DNA of 28,701 bases from a bacterium (GTDB lineage: Bacteria > UBP6 > JAFGXH01). The notes under the pieces were generated by a model. It had not been told where the DNA came from and made no database searches. It saw only the letters and a program-made list of their open reading frames with translations. This document shows positions 7,736-16,140 of the stretch, piece after piece. The DNA lies in NCBI GenBank assembly GCA_027064085.1, contig JAMOQH010000170.1, positions 1 through 28,701 of the forward strand, read 5' to 3'. Position numbers and translations under genes: made by a program. Every line of letters begins with the position of its first letter. The stretch's first letter is position 1.

Positions 7736-9916
7736 TTAGTCTCTTTTTTTCCATTCTTTTTTCTTATAAGGTTTTTTATCATAAGTTTTTTTCTTTTCTT
7801 CATGTTCATGGTCAAAAGTACCATCTTCTCTTGGAATAAGTGCTTTCATAGATAATGAAATCTTGCCACCACGCTCATCAACTCTTTTTACTTTAACTTT
7901 AACGATATCACCAACTTTCATAAATTCACTAATATCTTTTACATGCTTATGAGCAACTTCTGAAATATGAAGTAAACCAATTTTCTTAGGTAACACCTCT
8001 ACTAAAGCACCAAAATCTTTTAATTCGGTAACTTTACCATCATAAACGACTCCAACTTCAACATCAATAATTGACATTTCAATTAAGTACTTTGCTCTAT
8101 CCATTGCTTTTTGATCTGAAGTATAAACTGTTACAAATCCAGCTTCATCATCAATATTAACCTCAACACCTGTTTCATCGGTAATTGCTCTAATATTTTT
8201 TCCACCAGGCCCTATTAATACACCAACTTTTTTAGAAGGAATAGGGATTTGAAGAGTTTTAGGAGCATACTTAGACATTTCATCACTTACTGTAGTAATT
8301 TCTTTAGCCATTTCACCTAAAATATGTAATCTACCCACTTTAGCTTGGTCTAATGCTTTAGACATAACTTCTTCTGGTAAACCTTCTATTTTAATATCCA
8401 TTTGAAGTGCAGTAATACCATCTGCTGTACCAACAACTTTAAAGTCCATATCACCTAAATGATCTTCATCACCTAATATATCAGTTAAAATATGATAACC
8501 CTCACCTTCTTTAATAAGCCCCATTGCAATACCAGCAACTGGCTTTTTAATAGGAACTCCAGCATTCATAAGAGCCATAGAAGAGCCACAAACTGTTGCC
8601 ATAGATGAAGAACCATTTGATTCTAAAATTTCAGAAACAATTCTTATTGTATAAGGAAAATCTTCTTCAGATGGTAAAACATGCTTAACTCCTCTAAGTG
8701 CTAGATTACCATGTCCAATTTCCCTACGGCCAGGGCCTCTAAGAAATCTTGCTTCGCCAACTGAAAATGGAGGAAAGTTATAATGTAACATAAATTTATG
8801 ATAGATTTCCCCATCTATAGTTTCATCACGCTTAGCATCTCTAATAGAACCTAAAGTAACAGATACTAATGCCTGAGTTTCACCACGAGTAAATAATGAT
8901 GTACCATGAACTCTTGGTAATAAACCGGTTTCACAAGTAATAGGTCTTACTGTTAATAAATCTCTTCCATCGATTCTAAGACCATCATTAGCAATTCTAC
9001 CTCTTATTAAATCTCTTTTAACATTACTAACACCAATACTAACTTCATCAGAAAAGTTATCTTCAGGATATTTTTCTGCAAAATAAGTTTTTGCATCTTT
9101 TTTGATAACATCATAAGTATCGTATCTTTCCATTTTATCTTTTATTAAAGTTGCAGAAATTAAAACCTCTTTAACATGAGCTTCTACTTCTTTAATTACT
9201 TCTTCGTTGTATTCAGGAACAATAAATTCCTCCATTTTTTCAACTTTAAGTTCTTCCATCATATCTAATTGAAGTTGACACGCAGGCTTTAATGCTTCTT
9301 GAGCAAATCTTAAAGCACCAACAATAATTTCTTCACTTACTTCCTTTGCTTCACCTTCAACCATAACTATAGCGTCCATAGATGCAGCAACAGAAATATC
9401 TATTTCTGACTCTTCAAATTCTGCTAAAGTTGGGTTAAGAAGATATTCGCCATTAATATAACCAATTTTAGCACCAGCAATAGGCCCTAAAAAAGGTATT
9501 TTAGAAACACTAAGAGCTGCTGATGCCCCTATCATTGCTAAAGACTCATAAATATTTTCTTCTCCAACAGATAATATAGTGATGATAACATGAGTATCAT
9601 AAGTATATCCTTCTGGAAACAAAGGCCTTAAAGGTCTATCTGTTAATCTTGCTATTAAAAGATCACTCTCTGGTGGTCTAGATTCTCTTTTTAAATATCC
9701 TCCTGGTATTTTACCAACAGCATACATTTTTGATTGAACATCCACTGTTAATGGCATAAAATCACCAAGTTTTGGTTCTTTTCCTGTTGCAACTGTTACT
9801 AATAAAACGGTATCACCTTGACTAATAACAACTGAACCAGCTGCTTGCTTTGCAAGCTTTCCTGTTTCAATGGATAGTTTTCCTTTTCCAAACTCCATTT
9901 CTTTTTTTAAATACAT
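7736..9916 (-). CDS. pnp: Polyribonucleotide nucleotidyltransferase (PNPase)
   Basis: Phosphorolytic 3'-5' exoribonuclease of RNA turnover, acting in the cytoplasm as a trimer. At 726 residues it is the usual length and complete. Two RNase PH-like domains are visible: the first (about 10-140) has GDTVLLVTV and GGYLKRESRPPESDLLIAR; the second (about 315-545) has TRGETQALVSVTLG, FSVGEARFLRGPGRREIGHG and ILGDEDHLGDMDFKV. They are separated by the helical linker. A KH domain (about 555-615, VGVLIGPGGKNIRAI) and an S1 domain (about 625-695, KDFGALVEVLPKKIGLLHIS) follow, then a Lys-rich tail. The start is preceded by AGAGGA and a strong promoter. rpsO, its frequent partner, is not adjacent. Confidence 0.98.
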   Translation of the reverse strand: MYLKKEMEFGKGKLSIETGKLAKQAAGSVVISQGDTVLLVTVATGKEPKLGDFMPLTVDVQSKMYAVGKIPGGYLKRESRPPESDLLIARLTDRPLRPLFPEGYTYDTHVIITILSVGEENIYESLAMIGASAALSVSKIPFLGPIAGAKIGYINGEYLLNPTLAEFEESEIDISVAASMDAIVMVEGEAKEVSEEIIVGALRFAQEALKPACQLQLDMMEELKVEKMEEFIVPEYNEEVIKEVEAHVKEVLISATLIKDKMERYDTYDVIKKDAKTYFAEKYPEDNFSDEVSIGVSNVKRDLIRGRIANDGLRIDGRDLLTVRPITCETGLLPRVHGTSLFTRGETQALVSVTLGSIRDAKRDETIDGEIYHKFMLHYNFPPFSVGEARFLRGPGRREIGHGNLALRGVKHVLPSEEDFPYTIRIVSEILESNGSSSMATVCGSSMALMNAGVPIKKPVAGIAMGLIKEGEGYHILTDILGDEDHLGDMDFKVVGTADGITALQMDIKIEGLPEEVMSKALDQAKVGRLHILGEMAKEITTVSDEMSKYAPKTLQIPIPSKKVGVLIGPGGKNIRAITDETGVEVNIDDEAGFVTVYTSDQKAMDRAKYLIEMSIIDVEVGVVYDGKVTELKDFGALVEVLPKKIGLLHISEVAHKHVKDISEFMKVGDIVKVKVKRVDERGGKISLSMKALIPREDGTFDHEHEEKKKTYDKKPYKKKEWKKRD

Positions 9917-9941
9917 ATCTTTCCTCTAAAAACGATGATGC

Positions 9942-9971
9942 ATTATACTATATAATGATATTACAAGTCAA
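9942..9971 (-). promoter_or_regulatory. Strong sigma-70 promoter of pnp
   Basis: On the minus strand TTGACT (9971-9966) and TATAAT (9947-9942) are 18 bases apart, with AGAGGA ahead of the pnp ATG at 9916. The leader is short, about 20 bases. Confidence 0.7.
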
Positions 9972-10010
9972 ACGATAGCACTAGTTTTATTTGATTTTAT
10001 TTATTTTTTC

Positions 10011-10118
10011 CTTTTCATACCCAGCCTTAAAGGCTGTTTATTACAAGGAAAATTTAGTCTAATCGTCTAAATTTTGGCGTTCAGCCATTGAAGCACTGCA
10101 ATGCAGCGCCCCTACAAT
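10011..10118 (-). repeat. Block of consecutive hairpins between the OmpA-type gene and pnp
   Basis: Three inverted repeats lie back to back: GCACTGCA/TGCAGCGC (10093-10109, next to the TGTAGGGGCG motif), AAATTTAG/CTAAATTT (about 10050-10073) and the perfect CAGCCTT-A-AAGGCTG (10022-10036). The block lies downstream of the OmpA-type gene and upstream of the pnp promoter. It may end the upstream transcript, but no long T-run follows. The minus-strand end (10047-10011) resembles a second site at 19320-19350. Confidence 0.6.
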
Positions 10119-10122
10119 GTCT

Positions 10123-11370
10123 TTACTTTTTTCTGTATCCAGTATAGCCTTTTCTATTTGGTTCGTCATCACAATATCCCCATGTTCCAGTAATCTGTGA
10201 AAAGTCTTTATTAAAATTTATTCTAAATTTACCAATATAGTTTCTTCCATATAAATCTTTTTTACATTTTCTTTTAGATGAATTTTCAGCCCATACTCCT
10301 TCTATAGTATGGTCATCAATGAGCTTTCCTCTAATTTCTCCACCATACTTACTATACCAGCCTGCAATAATATCTCCATATCTATAAATATGTAACTCTC
10401 CAAGACTTTTACTTTTCCAAACACCTGTAACATCTTTTGTATTATTGTTTTGAGGGAAAATTATAACTTCAACTCTTCTGTTTTTTTGTCTTCCCTCTTT
10501 TGTAGCATTTGTTGACACCGGGTTTGACTCTCCATAAGCTTCTATTTTGATTTTTTCAATATCAATTTTATTTTCAATAAAAAATCTCTTTACAGATTCG
10601 GCTCTTCTTTTTGAAAGTAGCATATTTCTTTTATAGCTTCCAATATTATCAGTATGTCCTTCAATAACTATATTTCCATTTGTTTCAAGTATTTTTTTTG
10701 CAACTTTTAATAAATCGGTTTTATCTTTATTTAATTTTGCTTCACCTGTCTCAAACAAAACGGAGCCTTTTAATTGAAAATTTATAGTTGAGCCTATTGC
10801 ACCAATAGCATCAATATCTGCACCTGGCCACTTCCCGGAAGGCTCACTATTTAAGTCTACAAGCTTTACATATCTAAATACATCAGTCTTTTTTACAAAT
10901 TTAGATATATCTATTTGGGTAATTCCACCACCAAATTTACCAACACTAATCCATTTCTTTCCATTTTTAGATATAAATATATCCATAGATTCATGAGTTC
11001 CAACTTCAAATATAAATAAGTCATATCCATAGATATCATATAAAACATTATCTGTAAATTTTACAATTAACTCTCCACCATTACCCAGTGTTGCAAAATT
11101 ACTATCTTTATCTTTATTATAATCAGGTATTCCCAAAGTTTCTTCAGGATTGCTATCTTTTGGATTCGAAGCAGGACTTCCTTTTCTAAAATCAATTACT
11201 TTATCAGCAAATGAAATATCTCCAAATGGAAAAAATATTCTTTTCCCATGTCCATCAGGATAAGTTCTTCCAATATTAGAGTTTTTAATATTTTTGGCAA
11301 AAATAGATATAGATACAAATAAACATAGAAACAACAAATAACTTAAGCTTATTCTAAACTTCATTTTCAT
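10123..11370 (-). CDS. OmpA-domain envelope protein with an N-terminal beta-sandwich-like domain
   Basis: 415 residues with a signal peptide (to about residue 25). Residues about 40-195 form a domain with YDLFIFEVG, ISKNGKKWISVGKFGGGITQIDISKF and WPGADIDAIGAIGS. It resembles the surface-protein domain often found in front of OmpA domains in Bacteroidota and deltaproteobacteria-like bacteria; its ligand is unknown. Residues about 200-305 are an OmpA C-terminal peptidoglycan-binding domain (VLFETGEAKL, IEGHTDNIG, LLSKRRAESVKRFF, RRVEVIIF), with the Asp and Arg that bind diaminopimelate. Residues about 312-415 form a small Trp/Gly-rich domain (TGVWKS, IIAGWYSKYGG, IEGVWAEN, ITGTWGYC) like those in secreted proteins of these bacteria. 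It probably sits in the periplasm or outer membrane, tied to the wall. The first ATG follows AAGGA by 8 bases. Confidence 0.85.
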   Translation of the reverse strand: MKMKFRISLSYLLFLCLFVSISIFAKNIKNSNIGRTYPDGHGKRIFFPFGDISFADKVIDFRKGSPASNPKDSNPEETLGIPDYNKDKDSNFATLGNGGELIVKFTDNVLYDIYGYDLFIFEVGTHESMDIFISKNGKKWISVGKFGGGITQIDISKFVKKTDVFRYVKLVDLNSEPSGKWPGADIDAIGAIGSTINFQLKGSVLFETGEAKLNKDKTDLLKVAKKILETNGNIVIEGHTDNIGSYKRNMLLSKRRAESVKRFFIENKIDIEKIKIEAYGESNPVSTNATKEGRQKNRRVEVIIFPQNNNTKDVTGVWKSKSLGELHIYRYGDIIAGWYSKYGGEIRGKLIDDHTIEGVWAENSSKRKCKKDLYGRNYIGKFRINFNKDFSQITGTWGYCDDEPNRKGYTGYRKK

Positions 11371-11469
11371 AAAAAAATCCTTATAATCAATTAATTAAGC
11401 TACGACGGTAACATAAATAAAGGAAGTTTTCAAATATATTGTGAAACATGTAGAAATTTTTATATATTA

Positions 11470-11514
11470 TTTACACTTTAAATATTTACTATATTCTGCT
11501 ATAGTCTTAAGACT
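11470..11514 (+). promoter_or_regulatory. Putative promoter plus 12-bp palindrome upstream of the YwqK-type gene
   Basis: TTTACA (11470-11475) and TATTCT (11492-11497) are 16 bases apart. AGTCTTAAGACT, a perfect 12-base palindrome at 11503-11514, sits where transcription would begin and could be an operator. The GAGGGA ribosome binding site follows, before the ATG at 11533. Confidence 0.4.
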
Positions 11515-11532
11515 TAAGTTTAAGAGGGAAAT

Positions 11533-12210
11533 ATGAAAAAAAAAATTTTATTATCAATTACACTAATAACACTGACTACATTAATTATAGCTACCTATAA
11601 ATCATATAAGTATTTTATAGGAGAAACAATATATTCTTATTATGAAAATGGTAAAATATATTCTGAATCAAATTATAAACATGAAGCACTAAACGGTACT
11701 CAAAAACAATATTTTAAGAATGGAAAACTTCAAATCTTAAGGATATATAAAAATGATAAAAAAAATGGAATAGAAAAGTTCTTTTATGAAAATGGAAAAC
11801 TTATGATGGAAACTCCATATAATAATGATAAAAAAGAAGGAGTACAAAAAAATTATTATGAAAATGGTAAAAAAGAATTAGAAAATCCATATAAAAATGA
11901 TAAATTAGAAGGAATAGTAAAATACTACTATAAAAATGGTAAAATTGCTTTAAAAATCCCATATAAAAATGGTAAAAAGAATGGTATTGAAATTTCTTAC
12001 TCAGACAAGAAAGAAGGAAGTCCTAGGCTTGAAACTCCATATAAAGACAACAAAAGAGAGGGAATACAGAAATATTATATAAATAATCATGTTTATAAAG
12101 AAGTTCCATATAAAGATGGTAAAAAAAATGGTATTGAAAAAAATTATGATAAAAATGGTAAAATAATAATGGAAATCAAATATAAAAATGGTAAAGTACT
12201 AAATGAATAA
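11533..12210 (+). CDS. YwqK-family MORN-variant repeat protein
   Basis: 225 residues. One N-terminal hydrophobic segment (about residues 4-22) acts as a signal anchor. About seven degenerate units of 22-24 residues follow, with the pattern YYENGK-hydrophobic-PYKNDKK-G, the MORN-variant repeat (PF07661) of proteins often named 'toxin-antitoxin system YwqK family antitoxin'. That name is not supported here, as no toxin gene is adjacent. The repeats form a beta-hairpin ladder, and related proteins are surface-exposed or periplasmic. It is monocistronic and convergent with hydF, 32 bases apart. The exact role is unknown. Confidence 0.75.
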   Translation: MKKKILLSITLITLTTLIIATYKSYKYFIGETIYSYYENGKIYSESNYKHEALNGTQKQYFKNGKLQILRIYKNDKKNGIEKFFYENGKLMMETPYNNDKKEGVQKNYYENGKKELENPYKNDKLEGIVKYYYKNGKIALKIPYKNGKKNGIEISYSDKKEGSPRLETPYKDNKREGIQKYYINNHVYKEVPYKDGKKNGIEKNYDKNGKIIMEIKYKNGKVLNE

Positions 12211-12242
12211 ATTGCACGAAATAGTTATATTTTTAGTATCTC

Positions 12243-13529
12243 TCAACAAATTTTCAGTCCATAAGGCTTTATAACTCTATTTAGCTCCTTTTTTCCCTGA
12301 AAGTATGATAAAAGTACTCCAAAATTTGTAAAACTTACTCTTGAATCAACTAAGTCTTCAATTCTTGATTTAATAACTTGGTTATCAAGCATACAACCAC
12401 CACAATGAATTATTAATTTGTATTCTTTAAGTTTTTCATAATCTGCAAAAACTCTTCCAAAGTAATGGTCTATTTCTATACTACCATTTCCAAAAATTTC
12501 ATTTATTTTATTTGGAATTTGAATAGTTCCAATATCTTCGGCTTTTCTGTCATGATTACAACCTTCCGCAATCATAATTTTATCACCTCTTTTAAGGTTT
12601 TCAAATGCTTTTATCCCATCAACAAATAATTTCAACTCTCCATTACTTAAAAAATTAATCATTACTATAGAAAATGTGGTTATTTCTATATCAAGATATT
12701 TTGTCCATTTAGCAATAACATCCATTGCCTGGCTATCAGTAATGAGAAGTTGTAATTTGTTATCCCTTTTTAAATATTTAATAAAATTCATAAACCTTAA
12801 CCTTTCAGCTTCTTGAATTTCAATAACTTGAGACCTTGCTTTAATTAAATCCATTCTATAGGCAAAAGTTGGAATATATTTTCTTACTAAATATTCTTCA
12901 ATCATCATTTGAGGCCTTAAAAACCTACCGTTAGGAGTTTCTTCATCCATAGGAATATTTAAAAAAACAACTCTGTCTTTTTCTAGTGGAGGCAACAACT
13001 CTGTATCTTTAAATTTAACTTTTGAATTTTTTATTAAAAACTCAACTAGAACCATATAATTTTCCTTTTTTGAGAGATTTATATCTATCTTTTTACATTT
13101 GTATTCTGATAAAACCTCAAAATTAAATAGTTTTTTATTTCTTGTATTTTCAAATTTATTTACAACTATAAAAAGTTCTTTTTTTCTTTTTTGAGCTAGT
13201 TCTATTATTTCTTTTTCTGAATTATAATCTCCAAAATTATAGGCGTTGTTACTTTCATTAATAACTAGTAATACGATATCAGACCTTTTTAATGTATCAA
13301 AAGCCTTTTTCTTTTTTTTAAGGCCAAGTTTTCCATTTTCATCAATACCTGCAGTATCAAATAATTTTATAGGACCAAAATCATGTATCTCCATTACTGT
13401 TGTTTTAACATCTGTAGTTGTTCCAGGAGTAGAATCTACAATTGAAAGATATTGTTGTGTAATTAAATTCATTAATGTTGACTTTCCTGAATTTACTCTG
13501 CCAAATATTCCAATATTCATTCTTTTCAT
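12243..13529 (-). CDS. hydF: [FeFe]-hydrogenase maturation GTPase HydF
   Basis: Scaffold and carrier that receives the 2Fe subcluster built by HydG and HydE and delivers it to apo-hydrogenase. 428 residues. The N-terminal GTPase has G1 GRVNSGKS (10-17), the TPGTT switch, DTAG and NKFE, followed by a dimerisation region. The C-terminal cluster domain has C324-N-H326 and H375-C376-G-G-C379, matching the family pattern CxH-(about 46-53)-HCxxC that ligates the 4Fe-4S cluster. It is the last gene of the hyd operon, starting 2 bases after the hydE stop, with GAGAG overlapping that junction as its ribosome binding site. Confidence 0.97.
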   Translation of the reverse strand: MKRMNIGIFGRVNSGKSTLMNLITQQYLSIVDSTPGTTTDVKTTVMEIHDFGPIKLFDTAGIDENGKLGLKKKKKAFDTLKRSDIVLLVINESNNAYNFGDYNSEKEIIELAQKRKKELFIVVNKFENTRNKKLFNFEVLSEYKCKKIDINLSKKENYMVLVEFLIKNSKVKFKDTELLPPLEKDRVVFLNIPMDEETPNGRFLRPQMMIEEYLVRKYIPTFAYRMDLIKARSQVIEIQEAERLRFMNFIKYLKRDNKLQLLITDSQAMDVIAKWTKYLDIEITTFSIVMINFLSNGELKLFVDGIKAFENLKRGDKIMIAEGCNHDRKAEDIGTIQIPNKINEIFGNGSIEIDHYFGRVFADYEKLKEYKLIIHCGGCMLDNQVIKSRIEDLVDSRVSFTNFGVLLSYFQGKKELNRVIKPYGLKIC

Positions 13530-13531
13530 TG

Positions 13532-14566
13532 TTATCTCTCTTTATTTCTAAAACCATAATTAGTTGAAACACATCTTCCAATAGACTTAATTCTTGCTTC
13601 TAAACACCCCTTGCACTGAAAGGCTACTTCTGTTAAACATGCTTTATCAGGATATAATTCATACTTCATTTTATATTTAACAGGAGTAATATTAGGCATT
13701 ATAACATTTGCTCCTACTTGCAACATCTCTTCCCTTCCTCTTGCATTATTTAATGTTGAAAAAGCCGTCGTAACAGGCAAATTTGTATCTTTTGTAACAA
13801 TTCTTGTTATTGCTACAACCTTTTTTATCAATTCCAAAGCAGGAATATCACTTTCTCCTAAAATAGTATCGGGATGAGGTATAAAAGGGCTAATTCCTAT
13901 CATATCATAATCCATTTTCTTAAAAAAAATAATATCATTTGCAATAGATTCAATAGTTTGAGTAGGAAGCCCAATCATTATACCCGAACCAACTTCATAC
14001 CCAAGCTTTTTTAAATTTTTCTGGCACTCAATCCTTTTTTGAAATGACATATTAGGGTTTAGTGTGTTATATAACTGAGTATCCGATGTTTCATGTTTTA
14101 ATAAATATCGTTCTGCTCCTGCATTTTTATATCTTTCATATTGCTCATAAGTTTTTTCACCTATAGATAAGGTAATTACAAAGCCCATTTTTTTTATTTC
14201 TCTAACTATTTCACAAATCATATCATCAGTATAGTAGTTATCTTCTCCTGACTGCAAAACAACTGTTTTATAATTAAATGGTAAAGAGGTCTTAGCAGTT
14301 TCAATGATTTCATTAACACTCATACGGTATCTTTTAATTTTGGAGTTTTGACCCTGAATACCACAATATAAACATTGCCTTTTACAGTAATTTGAAAACT
14401 CTATTATACCCCGTAAATGAACTTCCTCTCCTAGATATTTTTTTCGTATTTCATCTGCTCTTTTAAATATTATATCACTATTTTTACTTTTTAATAAAAA
14501 GGCTATTTCATCTTTATTTAAGATATTATTTTCGAGATTGTTAAGTATTTCTAAGTCGTTATACAT
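13532..14566 (-). CDS. hydE: [FeFe]-hydrogenase maturase HydE (radical SAM)
   Basis: Radical SAM enzyme acting with HydG and HydF in assembly of the H-cluster. The SAM-binding motif is C61-KRQ-C65-LY-C68, preceded by the HydE-typical EVHLRGIIEFSNY. The SIGE, KHETSD and GLPTQT segments and the NITPVKYKMKYELYP region match HydE rather than BioB. I chose the ATG at 14566 because AGAG lies 6 bases before it and it overlaps the hydG stop by 8 bases; in-frame ATGs at 14572 and 14584 are alternatives and would add 2 or 6 residues. 344 residues, normal length. Confidence 0.95.
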   Translation of the reverse strand: MYNDLEILNNLENNILNKDEIAFLLKSKNSDIIFKRADEIRKKYLGEEVHLRGIIEFSNYCKRQCLYCGIQGQNSKIKRYRMSVNEIIETAKTSLPFNYKTVVLQSGEDNYYTDDMICEIVREIKKMGFVITLSIGEKTYEQYERYKNAGAERYLLKHETSDTQLYNTLNPNMSFQKRIECQKNLKKLGYEVGSGIMIGLPTQTIESIANDIIFFKKMDYDMIGISPFIPHPDTILGESDIPALELIKKVVAITRIVTKDTNLPVTTAFSTLNNARGREEMLQVGANVIMPNITPVKYKMKYELYPDKACLTEVAFQCKGCLEARIKSIGRCVSTNYGFRNKER

Positions 14567-15941
14567 AAACATCTCTTTTACCATTTTCTATATCTTTTAA
14601 AGCTATTTTAATGTTCTCCTTAATCCTTTCTTTATGAATTTCTGTTTTCATCATATCTTTTATTAAAGAATATCCTTTTTCTTTTAGATTAGCACTAGCA
14701 AAATCTTCTAAATATTCAGAAAATGAAAATATAGCATTAGGATAACAATGTGATTTTATTGCACCAGGCTTTGCTAAATCCATAAAATCAGCTCCTACCC
14801 TACCCAACCTATAACATCCAGTACAAAAACTAGGAATAAAACCGAAATCTACTATATCTTCAATAACTTCATGCAAACTTCTATGGTCTCCTAAAGAGAA
14901 TTGCTCATTTGATTGCTCTTTACTGCTATAACCACCAGGATTAGACTTAGATCCTGCAGAAATTTGAGAAATTCCTAAATCTAATGCTTCTCTTCTTGTT
15001 TCTGCCGTTTCTCTTGTGGATAAAATAATACCAGTATAAGGAATAGTTACTCTTAATATAGCAATAATTTTCTTAAAATCTGTATCCGATAATGGATAAG
15101 GTGGATTTGAGGCAATATCAGAACCAGTTGCAGGCTCTAATCTAGGAACAGAAACAGTGTGAGGACCAAAGCCAAATCTTTCTTCTAAATGTCTTATGTG
15201 TTGAAATAAAGCCAACATTTCGTATTTATAATCATATAATCCAAACAATACTCCAATTCCTATATCATCAATACCAGCTTCCATTGCTCTATCCATTGCT
15301 CCCAAATGATAATCGTAATCAGATTTAGAACCAGATTTATGCATAAATTTATAAGTTTCTCTATGATATGTTTCTTGAAACAACTGATAAGTACCTATAT
15401 TGGCTTTTTTTAGTTTTTTATAGTCTTCAACTTCAAGTGCAGCAATATTTACATTTATCCTTCTAATATTACCATTTGCATTTTTTACAGAGTATATAGC
15501 TTCTAAAGCATCAAGAGTATAAGGTAAGGCTTTTTTAGCTAGGCCTTCTCCAGAAACTAATAAAACTCTTTTGTGTCCTTGATTAATTAAGGCTTCTGCT
15601 TCCTTTTTAATTTCTTCCATTTTTAAAGTATTTCTTTTTATTGTTTTATTACTTTTTCTAAATGCACAATACAAACATTCATTATTACAAACATTAGAAA
15701 CATATAGTGGAGCAAATAAAACCAATCTCTTACCATAAATTTCATCTTTTACAAATTTAGCTGTTTCAAATATTTTATTTATTTGAGCCTCATTTTCAAC
15801 TTTTAATAAGGTAATTGCATCATCATAATCAAGTCCTTTTAGTTTTTTCGCTTTATTCAAAATATAATTAATGTTATCATTAGATAAATCAACTTTTTTA
15901 TTTAATTCTTCGATAATTTCATCATGGTTTATAATTTGCAT
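14559..15941 (-). CDS. hydG: [FeFe]-hydrogenase maturase HydG (tyrosine lyase, radical SAM)
   Basis: Cleaves tyrosine to p-cresol and dehydroglycine and makes the CO and CN- ligands of the H-cluster. 460 residues. The radical SAM motif is C85-NNE-C89-LY-C92. The C-terminal motif C373-TG-C376-(22 residues)-C399 binds the second iron-sulfur cluster, and separates HydG from the thiamine enzyme ThiH. It is the first gene of the hydG-hydE-hydF operon, with AGGGAG 5 bases before the ATG. The hydrogenase structural gene is not in this window. Confidence 0.97.
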   Translation of the reverse strand: MQIINHDEIIEELNKKVDLSNDNINYILNKAKKLKGLDYDDAITLLKVENEAQINKIFETAKFVKDEIYGKRLVLFAPLYVSNVCNNECLYCAFRKSNKTIKRNTLKMEEIKKEAEALINQGHKRVLLVSGEGLAKKALPYTLDALEAIYSVKNANGNIRRINVNIAALEVEDYKKLKKANIGTYQLFQETYHRETYKFMHKSGSKSDYDYHLGAMDRAMEAGIDDIGIGVLFGLYDYKYEMLALFQHIRHLEERFGFGPHTVSVPRLEPATGSDIASNPPYPLSDTDFKKIIAILRVTIPYTGIILSTRETAETRREALDLGISQISAGSKSNPGGYSSKEQSNEQFSLGDHRSLHEVIEDIVDFGFIPSFCTGCYRLGRVGADFMDLAKPGAIKSHCYPNAIFSFSEYLEDFASANLKEKGYSLIKDMMKTEIHKERIKENIKIALKDIENGKRDVYV

Positions 15942-16089
15942 AACAACTCCCTTAACAGTTATTATAACTTATAATATGATTTAAAAGTTTATGGATATAT
16001 TTAATGATTTTTATGTGAATTTTTTTTTAAGAATTATGTATTGTCTTATTTTTGTTATTTAGAGAATTTCTGCTCCATTTTCAGGCTAA

Positions 16090-16118
16090 TTGAATAAAAA
16101 TAAGAAATATGATATAAA
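16090..16118 (+). promoter_or_regulatory. Putative sigma-70 promoter for the TolC-family gene
   Basis: TTGAAT (16090-16095) and TATAAA (16113-16118) are 17 bases apart. Nothing else was found in the roughly 200-base divergent spacer with hydG apart from short A/T runs. Confidence 0.55.
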
Positions 16119-16140
16119 AGAATAGTTGTATGAGGTTTTT

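Noticed and set aside
11533-12210. Toxin-antitoxin system suggested by the YwqK name
   Set aside because: No toxin gene is adjacent and the protein is an exported or anchored repeat protein.
13532-14566. Biotin synthase BioB
   Set aside because: HydE-type motifs and operon position fit better, and there are no biotin genes nearby.
14559-15941. Thiamine synthesis enzyme ThiH
   Set aside because: The C-terminal CX2CX22C motif and the hydE-hydF neighbours identify HydG.
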